Assembly: GCA_963082975.1 (NCBI GenBank)
Contig: OY720349.1
Coordinates: 70,182,501-70,246,500, forward strand
Direction: 5' to 3'
Length of the DNA stretch: 64,000 nt
DNA from: Labia minor
Taxonomy: Eukaryota > Arthropoda > Insecta > Dermaptera > Spongiphoridae
Below are positions 12,762 to 26,574 of this stretch, piece by piece. The notes below the pieces were generated by a model. The model searched no databases, was not told the DNA's origin, and saw nothing but the letters and a program-made list of their open reading frames with translations. Position numbers and translations under genes: made by a program. The first letter of the stretch is position 1, and every line of letters starts with the position of its first letter.

Positions 12762-13338
12762 ACTATCTCCTCAGAGATAGTTTTGCGATCACGAAAATGT
12801 TCAATGTCAAGATTTTGATGTTTTTATACGTTTTGAAGGTTCCTGAGACATTTTCACTAAGGTTGAGAAAAATGTCTATCTATCTGTGTGTGTATGTAAA
12901 ACGGTTTGAGCTAGAATCATGAAATTTGGTATATGGGCATCATTCAAAATTCGTAGTTTTCTATCCACTTTTAAGAATTGTATCTCAACCGGAAGAGGGT
13001 CATTACCCACAACGTTTTGATTTTTTTTCCTCTAAAGTGACCGTAAAAATAAACATATATGTTTGATAATTTTTCACATGATTAAAAATTGTATAAAACT
13101 GCTATATATAGAATTTTAGCTTGATTGAATTGCTGAAAATACTGGAATTAATTTTGCCAGAGCACGTGACGTGGTGGTGCCATCCACAAAAAGACAAACT
13201 TGCGCTGGTTTAATAAATATTATTTATTAATTTTAATTTATAATTTATAATTAATTAAATTTAATTTAAATATAATAAATATATTATGTTATTTAATCCA
13301 ATTCAAATTGCGAGATAGTCGAGTGGAGACACTCCAGC
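12762..13338 (+). mobile_element. Family A repeat, copy A1 (Helentron/HINE-like)
   Basis: Starts ACTATCTCCTCAGAGATAGT and ends GCGAGATAGTCGAGTGGAGA followed by CACTCCAGC. The start motif ACTATCTC recurs inverted (GAGATAGT) just before a 3' hairpin (GAGTG-GAGA-CACTC). A short TG-rich microsatellite sits about 120 bp in. There is no transposase. The open frame 12728-12922 is an incidental reading of the repeat. Confidence 0.75.
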
Positions 13339-15006
13339 TTATTTTATTTTAAGTTGTATTGTAATGTTTAGATGGTAATGTAATCACAAGACTTATTTTA
13401 GATTTATTCGTTTAAATAAATGTTACTGTTACAATGATTTGTTAAATTAATATATGATTATACAATTATGATATTTCGATATCATTTTAATATTAATATT
13501 TATTACCGCTTTGTGGTGGTATAAATGGAGCCTTTCCCTAGATCCACTTTTTAATATATTCATTTTGAAAACAATTTGATTAAATTATATTTTCAATAAA
13601 TATTTTATAAATTTATTTTAAAAGTGAAGTATAAGTATAAATATGTTTTATTTTTTAATCTTATTAATTAATCTTATATATTTAAGCTAAGAGATAAGAA
13701 ATTGTCATATTTGTTTTTTTAGAAATTTCACTTTTAACTAGCGGATATAATATATTTAGAAGTTGGATATTGGTTATTGACTCATCCTAATAGATCTTAT
13801 ATTAAATGGTGCAAATCAACTATACTCGCCCCGACGTAGAAAGGAAAATAATTTGACTCAACTCTAACACATGATTTTAAACTTAAAGAAATCATTTGTA
13901 TTTATCAAAATATCTAAATCAGTTATCCTTAATAAAAAAACAAAAAACAAAAATTATTATTTATTACTTTTATTTTAATTAAAAATTAAAGATAATATTT
14001 ATATAAAACAATTACTTATTACTATTTTGAAAAATAAAATATAAAATATGTAAATTTCTATAACGTAATGATTTGATGTAATTAAAAAAATAATAATTTT
14101 TTTTGTATTAGAATTAATTAGTATGATTCAGTTGTTATTGCTAAATATCAAACCATTTCATTGATGAAGTTGTTACATGAAGTTGAGACATTCCCATTGA
14201 TAGATCATAAATCTTTTCTTGAAAATATTTAATTAATGATTCATAATATAAGATAAAATAATAAAAGATTGATTATAATCTTTAAGATAAGAATGATTTA
14301 TATAAGTTATATTATTTATAATATATGTAATTCATAATAGAGAATAATTAATTTTAATTTTGAAATTGTTGATTAATATTCTATTCTAACATAGGTAGGT
14401 ATGTTTGTTCATGGGTAAAGCAATAATAATAAATAAATTTTGTTGTCACCTGAGTTTGGTGTAAACTAATAGTAAGATGTGGGGGATGAAATTGAATTCA
14501 AAAAATGCGTTGTTTCAAACAATAGTCAAATTACCAAGATTTATTATTATTTTTTTATTATGATTTTATTTAAAAAGAAAGAATGATGTAATATAATTTT
14601 ATATAGAATTTTACAAAAATATGATATGTAGGAAATTGAAATTTTTTGAAGAAAAAAAATAATTGTATATCATGAAAAATAAATGATTAAATTAACACTT
14701 ATATTATCTGTTATAACCATTAATCAATTTATTGCTTTCCAATACGAATGAAAGATCCAGCCTCATCAAGTTTAGAAAAATTTAAATAATAAAATGTTTT
14801 TAAAAAACTGAAAAAATTCAATATTTGATGCTCGTAATAGGGACAAAATCTCTGAGGTGCTACTGAATTCAAAGTTTCACTTTGGCTGCAACCTCCTCTG
14901 ATCTGAAACGGTTCTAATCCCCTTAACTACACATCCTCACCCAATTCCCTTCATATTATTACAGTATATATTACTATATAATAAGATTATATAATTAATA
15001 TGAATT
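13339..15006. other. AT-rich spacer, with a possible LINE 3' scrap
   Basis: 14850-14950 on the minus strand resembles the 3' end of the LINE copies at 4311 and 5790 (GCTACTGAATTC then a GGCTGCAACC core). Otherwise low-complexity A/T DNA with no coding evidence. Confidence 0.4.
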
Positions 15007-15764
15007 CAGTGGCGTACCTAGGGGGGTGCGGTGGGTGCGGTCCGCACCGGGCGGCACTTATCTTGGGGCGGCATTTTTTATAATTAGTTATAGTTGTAAA
15101 AAGCAACTTATTCATTTCATATTTATTTTTTTTCTTTCTTGAATAATAAATGATTATTATAATTATTATAAGTTTACTATTTGATTTATATATAAGATGA
15201 TCAACTATATGATTTCGAATATTATTCCTCGGTGTATATAAATGCATTTTAGTGTAAATTTTGAATTCTAATTCCAAGAACAGGATAATAATTTTATTTT
15301 ATTGTATTCATTAAAATTCGTTGAATTCGTAAACGCATCTTTACGATTTTGTTCAGCAATTTTTCCTAACTAAAATTTTTTGATATCAGTTTATAAATGT
15401 CATTTCTTTTGAAAAGTTTATATGATTACTTTGAAGTGATATACCAATATTTTTTTAAATCATCGATTTTTCTTTTGAAAAACAGGGCCGGCGGAAAAAA
15501 TATAAATATAAATTTTGAGAGCATTATACACGATTTTTCTAGTATGAAAGCTAGAAGAGTAAATATTCTATAAATATGTTTACCAGTACATACAAATATG
15601 TGTAAAAAAATTTACTCTCTGTGTATTAATTAATATTGATTAAATAACTTAATAATTTATTTATGTGCATTAATTTATAAATACCACTATTTGATTGACT
15701 TATAATAAAAAGGGCGGCAAACTGGAGATCGCCCCGGGCGGCAAAAGTTCTAGGTACGCCACTG
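15007..15764. mobile_element. hAT-type non-autonomous DNA transposon (758 bp)
   Basis: Terminal inverted repeats CAGTGGCGTACCTAG (left) and CTAGGTACGCCACTG (right), 15 bp perfect. It is flanked by a perfect 8-bp target duplication TATGAATT (14999-15006 and 15765-15772), the hAT signature. Both ends also carry GGGCGGC motifs in inverted orientation. No transposase frame is present. Confidence 0.85.
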
Positions 15765-15772
15765 TATGAATT

Positions 15773-18700
15773 ATATGTATAAATAATTTAAATTTAAACA
15801 TATATTTTATAAAAAAACTAAAAGACCCAACTGGTTCAAATTTCAACAGGAGTCAGCTGATAGTTGATTGCTGACAGGATCAGTATAGCGATTTCATTTA
15901 AGAGACGGGGAATTCAAAAAGTGACGGACGGTGTTACAATTCATGTCCATGCTCAATTTTACTTTATGATTTATTTTTTTTTTTTTTAAAAAAAAAAAAA
16001 AGCTAGCTATATCAATAATAAATGCAGCGTGCAAATGCTTTTTTTAAAATTACATATTTTCTATATCTGATAAATATTAAATGCACCATTAATTCGAGGT
16101 AGGAAAAATCAATTCTGTTAGATCTCTAATATTAAGATAAACTAATTTGAATTTAAAATTTATTTATTATCGATTAAAAGAGAAAACTTTCATATAATAA
16201 TTAGGAATCATCATTTATCATTTTTTTTTTTTTTGTAGATGAAGAATGTCGGCACTATGAACAACGGCTGATTATAATTACAACACTCAGGTGGATTAAC
16301 CTCTAAAAGAAAGTCACTTGATCATGGTTGCGCGCTTCCAATGTTCGTTTCACATCTTTCCAATGATGCTTTGAAGGTCAATATGTCACAAAGAAAGAAG
16401 TTGGAATGCATTTTGAACACTTATTTAGGTGAAGAGTGTAGAACCGGAGAAAACCAACTACTACGGCGCGTCTCATCATTATGATGATTCCCCCCGAAAT
16501 TTTTTCTATTTACTTTTCATTATAGTTTGGGCACATTCCATTTGAAAGAGAAAAGATTTTGAAGGATAAATAAATAAATTTTCTACTTATAGTGACTATT
16601 AAAATTAAACTGTTATATTATATCGCGTATATAAGCACATATTACTAATTTATTAATTTGAATAATTATTATTTCATTTTCAGAAATTTAAATACATGAA
16701 ACATTTTAAATTTAAAAAAAAAAAAAAAAAAAAAATATTAACAACATATTGACAAGTAAAAATTATTTTAATTAGGAAACAACTTTTTGAAAAAAGGAGA
16801 ACCAAACGAGATTCTGTGAAAAAATATTGAAATGGTAATAATAATAATCTTAATTGCAGATGCAGTTACTTAATGATTGAATTGATATATATCATGTACA
16901 TATATTCATTCAGTTTACTATCCATATTCATATCCAAACCAAACCAAAAGGAATTTTAATGCTGATCTTTTGATATTTTGGAGAGAATAAAACGTTAACT
17001 CCCTCCATTTTCTCTAGATGAGAACTATTTTTTTTTTTTTTTTTTTTTTTTTTAAAGTGCTTCCTAGACAGAAAAAGACAAGAATACAGTTTCAATATAA
17101 ATCTCCAAATATACATCGAGATTATAATTGTTTCATGAGAATATAATCAAGTTTAATATAATGTAAATTCACACTTATAAATGATATATTGCTTTATTCT
17201 AAATGATATATAATATTTTTTAAGGATGATTTTATTATATAAAATCGAGAAGGTAGCGGCGACACGTGGCAATAATGGAAGAGGAAAGTCTGGCAATTTT
17301 AACTATCTAAAAAATTACAAATTTATAAAATAATTGTTCTTTTATGATATGAATTAAGCGAGAAATGTAACAACTTTTTTATTTTTGTTTTCGACTACTG
17401 ACATTGAAAAAATAAAACTAACATAATTATAAATAAGATTTATTTGCAAAAACCAAGAGGAAGAGAGGATTAATGGATTCAGGAGAGTAGGAATGAACCA
17501 GAAGAAGTACTTTTATATTTACACGAGTATTATTATTTGATCTCTAGGTTTGAATACGTCGACAGTTATTATTCGTACATGTAAATACATAGAAAAATTA
17601 TCTATATTATCAATTAACGATTAAAATGATAGCTGGTAAATATTATAATATGTAGTTTATATATTTACAAAAATATATATAAATTATAAATTTTATGTCA
17701 TGTATATTTATTGTCATTAATTCTTTTAAAATTTATAATTTATTTAAAATCAATAATTTATTGATTAATTTTCAGTTGTAAAATTATACTAGAATTAATT
17801 TATTAAGAACAATCTATAAAACTATACATCCTATATACTACATATCCTATTTGCAATTTAAAATAGGTCTTTAATAATTTAAATGAAATAAAAAGATTCT
17901 CTTCGTTTATTTTAGAAATTGTTTAAATTAAAGTGCTTAAATTCCTCTTCTACCGCCTTCCCCCTCCCCTCCAGAAAATGGAGGACTGAATTGTGGGAAG
18001 TTGCCGTTGATTGTTCAAATTCCGCCCTGAATAGAAATCAGCTCATTAAATAATCCACTGGCTAAGGGTAATGAAACAGCCCCTCATTCTCCATTGCTAA
18101 TGCTTTGAAAGATAACACGTGAGGCTAACATCAATACTTGATTTGGATAATCATGAACGTCAATCATAACCCAACCAAAGATCTTAATCCAATCAATTAA
18201 TCCCCAAATCATATCAATATAACGTTATCTACTAATGCCTTTATGTAAACCAATACAATATCAAAGCAAAGACTAATTTAATAAAATTTTGCTTTTTTGG
18301 TATAAACAGAGTATTTTTTAGAAAAATATATATAAATAAATAATATATTTACAATAAAGTTTCTATTACCAACAAATTTCAGTTTTTAGGATTATTTATA
18401 GTGGCAGTAAGTATCTGAATAAATGTATTCCTATTCTGATGTACCATCGCATTTTTGGTCTGCCCAATGAGCATTCCCCAATTGGTTTCCCTAAACATAA
18501 AATACTTCATCCATTTTTATCTCCATTTTATGACTATGTTTCGAGATGCATTTAAGTACTCAAGTTATTAAATATACTTATCATATCGGGGTCATACTAT
18601 ACCATACTAGTTAACCATTTTTAAAACGAAAATTATTTAAATTAGTTATTCAGAACTTAGTTTTTTTAAAAATTACAAAAATTAAATATAACAAACTTAA

Positions 18701-20260
18701 AAAATATATTCTTTATGGATAATATACTTGAAATGATATTTAGATGATAATGATGATGTTTAGGACCGACCAGGAAGCAGGACCCGCTTTAAAGGGCGAG
18801 AGACCGGGCATTTGTCAGGGGCGACAAATCTGAAGGGCGGCATTTTGGTTATGAATGTTATAAATTTTACTAAAATATGGGCGATAATTTATTCTATTGC
18901 TCGAGATGCAGTAAATGCTAGAGAGCGGGTATTTCCAGGAAGATATAATATAGTAATTTTTCTGTCCAACTTTTGGTCGAAAGAGCAAGTTTATGAAATT
19001 TATAATTTAATAATCATAAAAACAATATTAAATAGATTAAATAAAAAAGATATGTTACTATCAAAATGATCAAGGTCCGAAATCAAAAATGAAAAATAAA
19101 GTTTAGATCCATTTCTGATGTAATACTATTTAAGAATTTGAAGACTAATTGTGGAAAATTTTAAATTTTTTTTTTTATGAAATTGCATATAATGAAATAC
19201 ATTTAGAAGAATGATTGGCCAGTATGAATAATTAGCTTATCTCTGATGAAAATCTCTAATGTCCTCATCATCATTCCTCTTTTTTTTTTGTCCAAAATGA
19301 AACTAATTTCATTTAAACGTCATCTTATGAAAGCTTACTTAATAATGGTCGAGTAGTGTTGATGGTAATAATAATTGACGTTATATTAGGGTGGATGCAT
19401 GTTTAGGAAAGCTGGAAGTGAAGAGTGGAGGTCTTCCATGCACGAACTCACCAAGTGGACTTGCACCATTCCCCTATCTATTGTGACGAACAGACACTCA
19501 CGCAATCATGGAAAAAAAAAACGCCATGATATGGTCCAGCAAGGAAATTCAATTCTTCATTTCGGCAAGAATACTTTTAAAAGAACACACGATTTAATTA
19601 CCTTTTTACAAGAATTGCCAATAATTACAAATTACCTGTCAGGTGTTTTTTTGTTTTTTTGTTTGTTTTTTTTGTTTTTTTTTTTTTTTTTGTCTATTTT
19701 ACTATGCGAACTTTCTTGAAGAAATTAATCATATGAAAAAAGAGAGAAATCATGATTTAATTAAAAAAAAATAAAGGCAATTTTACTTAACTAATAAACA
19801 TAAACCAATCTGTAATCTTATGGTGAATTAGGAGTTCATTCTTATTTAAAAAGTACATTATTACTATTGATATTATTATTATTTTATTCTTCATGAAGAA
19901 TAATCTAAATATCTCTGGGGCACTGTAAATCGCACTACGACAACTGTCACTATATTTTGAGTCACCTTTTTCCTTTATATTATTTCATAGTTTGGTCTCT
20001 CGAAAAATAAGCTTTTACACTAATTTATATTAATATTAACATGAAAAGTAAAGTTAAACAATAAATACTGATTAATTTTCAATTTAAAAACGGTGTTTGG
20101 TTATAAATTAATTTATTTGCTTTATACGCATTACGATTGTTAAAACATCAATATATACTGATTGTGAGTTAACTTAATAAAAAAAGGTTATTATTTTTTG
20201 TATGTGTATTTTTTAAAATTAATAAATAATTCATAAATTAATTAGAAAACTTGTATAATT
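15773..20260. other. Intergenic DNA; homopolymers and unique blocks
   Basis: Contains long A or T runs (16711-16734, 17031-17053, 19676-19691). 16240-16500 and 17935-18250 are more complex and not seen elsewhere in the window. 18812-19069 is an 85-codon frame I do not recognise, in a patch near a GGGCGGCATTTT word shared with the hAT at 15007, so possibly an old transposon. The 106-codon frame at 19399-19719 ends in a T-run translation and matches nothing I know. Confidence 0.4.
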
Positions 20261-20870
20261 ACTATCTCGCCAGAGATAGTATTGCGTTCACGAAAATTTT
20301 CGATGTTGAGATTTTGATGTTTTTATACGTTTTGAAGGTTCCTGAATCATTTTCACTAAGGTTGAGAAAAATGTCTGTGTGTGTGTGTGTATTTATGTGT
20401 GTGTGTATGTATGTAGACAAGATTACGCAAAAACGGTTTGAGCTAGAATGATGCAATTTGGTACATGAGCATTATTCAAAATTCATAGTCAACTATCAAC
20501 TTTTGAGAAATGTAGCTCAACCGGAAGAGGGTCATTACCTACAACGTTTTGATTTTTTTTTCCTCTAAAGTGACCGTAAAAATAAAGATATATGTTTGAT
20601 AATTTTTCACATGATTAATAATTGTATAAAACTGCTATATATAGAATTTCAGCTTGATTGAATTGCTGAAAGTACCAGAATTAATTTTTTAACACTGCAA
20701 ATCTCACGCGCCAACACGTGCCATGGTGCCATCAATAAAAAACCAAACATGCGCTGGTTTAATATTTATTATTTATAATTTATAATTAATTAAATTTAAT
20801 TTAAATATAATATATTATGTTATTTAATCCAATTCAAATTGCGAGATAGTCTAGTGGAGACACTCCAGCT
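20261..20870 (+). mobile_element. Family A repeat, copy A2
   Basis: Near-consensus copy. The 5' end is ACTATCTCGCCAGAGATAGT, itself a small hairpin, and the 3' end is GCGAGATAGTCTAGTGGAGA then CACTCCAGC. The internal microsatellite is long here (TGTG/TATG about 20374-20414). Overlapping frames on both strands (20251-20456) are translations of this repeat, not genes. Confidence 0.8.
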
Positions 20871-23050
20871 TATTTTTAAATTGATATTCATATATAAAAT
20901 AATTTGATAATTCAAATTTATATTTATATTTGAATATTATAGATATAATATAATAGCATAATATGATAATCTCAAATAAAAAAACATTAATTATTTTTAT
21001 ATTAAAATATTCTGATCTCGTGGTTTTTAAATTAACATTGTATCTTCATATATCTTAATCATTTAATTTTTCAATATTTTAAGAAATAATATTTATTTTT
21101 GAAAAATTAGTTTTAAAAATCATAATATTCTAGAAATTTAAAAAAATCATACTATTATCTATTATCTATTATCAATTAAAATTAAATTTATTTAATGCTT
21201 ACATTTATATATATATTTATAAAAATTGTCATATTAATCAATATTTAAACAACCAAAATTGATATTTAAAAAAAACAAAATATTTTAAAAATTAATAAAC
21301 CTATAAAAATGTATAAAAATCGATTAGGCAGGGTTTTTTTTTATTATATATCCCACTTGATTTTCTAATTTGATCAATTTTTGTTTAAATTATCTTTATT
21401 TATTTATTTATTTTATATATTGATTTACAAGTTTTCGAGTTATAGAAGTTAAAGAAGTTTTATTATAATAAACATGTTTGCTAAAAATTTGTTAATTTTT
21501 ATTATGGGTAGAAATTAATAAAAATAGGTAATTATATGTTACAAGTTGATTATATATTAAATAATGATTATATTAAATTATTTGTTTTTAATTTTATATA
21601 TTTAAATAAATGGGGGGGGGGGGGTGGAATTTTATTTAATAATAATTTTTTTAAAAACATATTCATGAGTAAAAAGGATATAAGATTCATTGACTAATTG
21701 ACTAATATGATCAAAGTATAAGGTATATTTATGCAATTATTTTTGAAATTTCTGTGTTTATTTGATATTTCACGCGATTTTTATTATTTAATCGATAGAT
21801 AATTGTTTCTTCCTGTATTATTTTTCTCAGGATAATCTTAGAAAATTTATAATTAACTTTTAAAATATTATTAAATATATAAAATTAACATTTATTTAAA
21901 ATGATGAAATACTTTCCGGGATCATTAGATGGCTTTTGTTTTTTAATACTTAAACTTTTCAGACTTTAATTAACATGATTTTTTTTTATGTAATTTGAAA
22001 AATGGATTATAAATGATGTGAAGTTCGAGTGTAATGTAAGTAAGCACGCCTAGAAATCGTGTTCCAAAATAAAATGAAAATAAATCTTTTTTGCAAACAT
22101 ATTAATCTTTTAAAAATACTTCTATAGATTGGTTAAACGACACTAAAGAGAAATAGTCTATTTATACAATGACATTCCTAGTAAACCATCAGAATAATGT
22201 TAATATTTATTAAATGGTTTAAAAAACTTTTAATTAATCACTAATGTTCTTGACAGATCCGCTATTCGCCAGACATTGTGCCCAAATATAGAATATGTCG
22301 TTTTCGTATAATTCTTGTGTAGTTTATTTTTTAAATCAAACTATAAAAAAACATAAAAAATTTATTTTATAAAATTATTTTGATTAAATATATTATTTAA
22401 ATTTTAAATTATAATATATACTAGTATATATTATCATTGTCTTTATATATATATCTTATATTTATATTTATATATATAAGTATATTAGATATAAAAAAAA
22501 ATAAAGTTCAGAGCATTTGAATTGAATATGAACCCACGTGTGAATATTATATTGGAAAGTTGTCACAAGTCAAATTTACAGAAACCAATAAATAAATAAA
22601 TCTGAAAGACGGAGAAAACAAGAGAGAGAGCCCACAAAAAAAAAAAAGAAATGTTGGGCCGATTTCAACATGTATGCCAAAGACAATATTGAAGTTGGAT
22701 AGAAACGGAAGACGTCGGATATTTAAGTAAATAGTGAAACGTTTACTTATGGAATGCTTAACATGCAAATGCTTCTGCATAATTTTCAAATTAAATATGA
22801 TTAAATAATTGAACAAAATATAATAATATCAATATAATTTCACTAAATATACCTAAGTAGGTATATATAGGTAAATCTGACACGAGAGCGCAACAACTAC
22901 AATCATTAACAACATTCAATAATTATTATAAATTATATAAATTTTTACAAATAACTTATATTTAATTGCATTCAAAAGAAATAAATAATTACATTTTGTG
23001 ATTTTAAATATTTACAATCAGTCATCTAATCAGTTATCTAATAAAATTTT
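20871..23050. other. AT-rich spacer
   Basis: Low-complexity DNA, including a run of 13 G at 21612-21624 and TA-rich segments near 22440-22490. The 89-codon minus-strand frame at 22547-22816 has no similarity I recognise. Confidence 0.5.
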
Positions 23051-23687
23051 ACCGACCGACGAGAGTAAGGGAGGTATTGTTTTCACACCAAAGTTCACAT
23101 GTGGAGATTTTTACATATCTCCACGAATCATGCATTTTCTTAACAGAAAAAAGTATTTTTAGCATGATGTCTGTCCGTCTGTCCGTCCGTCCGTATAGAT
23201 GTGTACAGCCTGAACGGCTTAACCGATTTTGATGATATTTGGTATATTTACTTAATGCATCAGTGGGATGAATTGATCAACTTTTGGTGCAAATCCGGAA
23301 ACCGGAAGTGGTAGTATTAGTGATCGACGATAGGAAGGGAAGAGTTATTTTCACACCAAATTTCACATGAGGAGATTTTTTTATATATCACCACGAATCA
23401 TACACTTTGTATTGGTTTTATCCTCGAGAAAATCATATTTATTAGTTTTTTCTTGATTTAAAATTATATGACGTCATCCAGCCATTCATGACGTCACAGC
23501 CTGGTCTTACATATATATTATAAATAAAATAAAATTAAAAATGTTTATATATATTATTTATGTATGCCTATCTGTTTTTTATTACATTCATAGATATATT
23601 AAAATTATTTGAAATTGTTTCTGTAGCTGGAAATTAATTTATTTCAAACTGTCGGTCGGTTCGGACCTGGCCACAGGTCAACTTATT
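23051..23687 (+). mobile_element. Family B repeat, copy B2
   Basis: Starts ACCGACCGACGAGAGTAAGG after TTTT and ends with CGGTCGGTTCGGACCTGGCC, the CAGGTC hairpin arm and AACTTATTT. It has the same internal order as B1: 5' end, GTCC tract, internal partial duplicate of the 5' end, a TGACGTCA-containing block, then the 3' hairpin. Confidence 0.8.
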
Positions 23688-24117
23688 TCTTATTGTAATA
23701 GTTGAAAATTAAAAAAATTTCTTTTCATTTTCCTTTAATTGTTAAATATTTCAAAGTCATAAAGGCGGGTATTGAAGATTAAGAATGAAGATTTAAATCT
23801 CTGGATTTATTTTTTTATTTTGGAAACAAAACCCATTTTATTTATATTATTTTATATTTTTACAGTATTTTATTTAACTTGCTTTGTTGTCTGTCCTTCT
23901 GTATTGTTCAAATCTAGTAACTCATTTTAAACATAAATGCAGTTGTCCAATCGAACTAAAACTTTGCACACTTTTCAGATTTGGATGACAATACATGAAT
24001 ATGAAATAAAGTTTTCATTTTCTTAATTAATTAATTCATTAATTAATAATTTAATTAAATATCATTTATAATCTCAAAGTATATACAAATAAAACTTAAA
24101 GCCTGAAAAATTTATTT
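23688..24117. other. AT-rich spacer
   Basis: No feature supported. The sequence near 23880-24000 is moderately complex but has no frame. Confidence 0.5.
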
Positions 24118-25608
24118 ACTAAAAAATTAAAAATGAAATAAATAATTAAAAAAAAATTAAGTTACAGTGTTTTATTTATAAGTAAAAGCACTAAAAACTA
24201 GACACAATAATTTTTCTCTTAGCCTCAATTAGTAGGTATATTCTTCTTCATGATGGGGTTGTACAATGGTCCGCCTACTTAACACTACAACAACAATGAT
24301 CTAGATCTAGATACTTAATTTTGTCACTATTTTTAATTTAAATTGAATTAAGCTCTTTATTCAAAGTATCTAGACCACGGATGGCGAACCTTTTTCAATG
24401 TCCGTGCCACAAAATTATAAAAAATATTTTTGAAGTTACTAACGTGCCACAAAATTGTCATTTTTTTCTCTACCACCTGTACCCCTTTTAGCTTGAATAT
24501 ATAATCGAATATTTTTGTATAACTTCTTCTAACTATCCTGTATAATTTTAAATATTAAACTTTATTCCAAAAAAATAAAATGATTTTTAAAATATTTGGA
24601 ATTTATTTTTGGTAAAAATATATCTTTTCTAAAATTTTTTTTTTATTTTTATTGTATGGAAATTCTTTAATTGATTTTAGTTTGTAGTTTTTAGTTGTAG
24701 ATAATGACAAAAAAGCAAAATTTATATTTGATACCGTGAACCACTCTCATTTTCTTGTTTTGACTTCCTATGTTAAATTCTAGAAAAAGATTGCGATTCT
24801 GGCTCTATTCTCCAATCGTCCTATGCGTAAAGTAAAGCTTGATATAAATATTTAATTTTTCTTCTTTTTTTAATAAATATTGATAAAATTTACAGCATAT
24901 ATTAAAATAAGAGCATATAAGAATATTCTGGTAATAGGTGTATTTCATCACCTCAATCAATTTTGAGTTTATAACTTCACAATTTGAAAGACAAACAGAC
25001 AAATAAAATGACAGACACGAAAAATACAAAAGTCATATTTGGGTTCCCCAGGTCACATGAAGAGTAAAGGTTTGCAAAAAATTTTAAATCCTGAACAATG
25101 CTATTTGTACGGTTACAACACGCAATGACATAATACAAGTCCAAACGGTATATTCTGAGTCTGTCTATCTATCATGAATGTTTTTATACTGCGAGGGAAT
25201 TCAGATTAATAAAATTTATAATTTGCCGGTTTAATCTACTAAGATAGATAATTAGATAAATAATTCAGTACTTCAAATTTCATAAATTTTAATTGTAATG
25301 TGATTTATTCATTTTGAATTTATTTCTATTGTAAAAAGTTATAATTATTAAAAAAATAATTTTGTCTTTATGCGTGTCATAAAATTTTTCAATCGTGCCA
25401 TAGGTTCGCCATCCCTGATCTAGACCAATGATGTTGAAGTGCTAAGTAGACGAACCATTGTACAGCCCCATCATGAAGAAGAATATACTAAGTAAGAATT
25501 GAGGCTAAGAGAAAAATTATTGTCTAGTTTTTAGTGCATTTACTTATAAATAAAACACTGTAACTTAATTTTTTTTAATTATTTATTTTATTTATTTTTT
25601 TATATTTC
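24118..25608. mobile_element. Long inverted-repeat element interrupted by a hAT
   Basis: Arms of roughly 180 bp at about 24118-24300 and 25434-25608 are reverse complements with few mismatches; both carry CATCATGAAGAAGAATATAC in opposite orientation. The original loop was about 80 bp. A 1,042-bp hAT now sits in it (24376-25417). Before that insertion this would have been a MITE-like palindrome of about 440 bp. No target duplication could be established for the outer element because its edges fade into A/T runs. Confidence 0.65.
24376..25417. mobile_element. hAT-type non-autonomous transposon (1,042 bp), nested
   Basis: Ends are CACGGATGGCGAACC (left) and GGTTCGCCATCCCTG (right), imperfect terminal inverted repeats of the hAT type, followed by an inverted CGTGCCA word on both sides. 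A perfect 8-bp target duplication ATCTAGAC flanks it (24368-24375 and 25418-25425). No transposase frame: the minus-strand frame 24805-25029 is not recognisable. Confidence 0.85.
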
Positions 25609-25695
25609 AGTAGTTTATACATTTATTTTAAAAATTGTGGATTTAATGTGGTTTTGTTTTCCAAGTCTCTATCGGGGAGCTACTTTTATTTATTA

Positions 25696-26290
25696 CTAGC
25701 TGCTCCGAGCGCCTTCGGCGCTCTCCACACCTAGACGGGGGCTCCGCCCCCTGTACCCCCCCGAGTGTCCCTATTCTGAGCTATAACCATCTAACTCCTA
25801 CCCTGTCCCATCTCTCTCACGTTCCTTCCTACATTGTCCACCCTGTTCACAATTGGTCTTCCAAACGGACGTTTTCCAATCGTACTCCCCACCAATATAT
25901 TTTTCCTCTCCCATTCTAGCCATGTGCCCTGCCGATCCCAGCCTTCTCTATTTTATGACCTATATCTAGAGATGCATAGAGGTCATGCAATTCCTTGTTA
26001 TGCACTCTCCGCCATTCCCCGGTGTCCTCATCTTTCTTTGGCCCATAAATGCTGGGAAGAATCCTATTCTCAAATACTCTGAATCTAGTCTCATCTCCCA
26101 GGGTTATAGACCATGCCTCCCACCCATATAATACAATTAATAATTTAATAATTTTGATCCCCTTTGATAATAATTTTCCGATTGCAACCTCAATTTAAAT
26201 TCTTTGCAAATATTATTCTCTTTGATACTAATTATTTTGTCTTATCACTATTAATTTCAAACCTCATCACTTTTCCTGCCTCGATTAATT
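25696..26290 (-). mobile_element. Helitron 3' terminus with attached LINE fragment
   Basis: On the minus strand the sequence ends with the GC-rich tail GGGGGCGGAGCCCCC, a perfect 7-bp hairpin GAGCGCC-GAA-GGCGCTC (25707-25723) and CTAG at 25699-25696, followed by T. Directly upstream on that strand lies decayed LINE coding sequence: FRVFENRILPSIYGPKKDE, then WRR and HNKELHDLYAS (about 25960-26075). The 5' end was not found, so the copy may be truncated. Confidence 0.65.
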
Positions 26291-26574
26291 TTTTTATGAC
26301 TCTTTAAATGTTATTAATTTATTTAAAAAAAAACAAAGTAATCAAAATAAAAATAAAATATAAAGAAATTAGCATAACACTAAACTACTATAAAAATAAT
26401 ATTAAAAAATATATATTAAAATCTTACGTGAAAATCCAATTATGAGATCAAATTTTCTTAATTAAAATGATTTACACACATAATCTTAAAAATTAATAGT
26501 ATTAAATTATAGCCGTAATGTGAATGTTTTCATAGTTTAAAAGGCCAATAAGATCAATTGAGATATTGTAAATA
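26291..26574. other. AT-rich spacer
   Basis: Nothing recognised. Confidence 0.5.

Noticed and set aside
20251-20456. Overlapping frames on both strands, similar to frames at 12728 and 45196
   Set aside because: They recur only because they lie in family A copies; codons follow a TG/TA microsatellite and no start or stop position is conserved.
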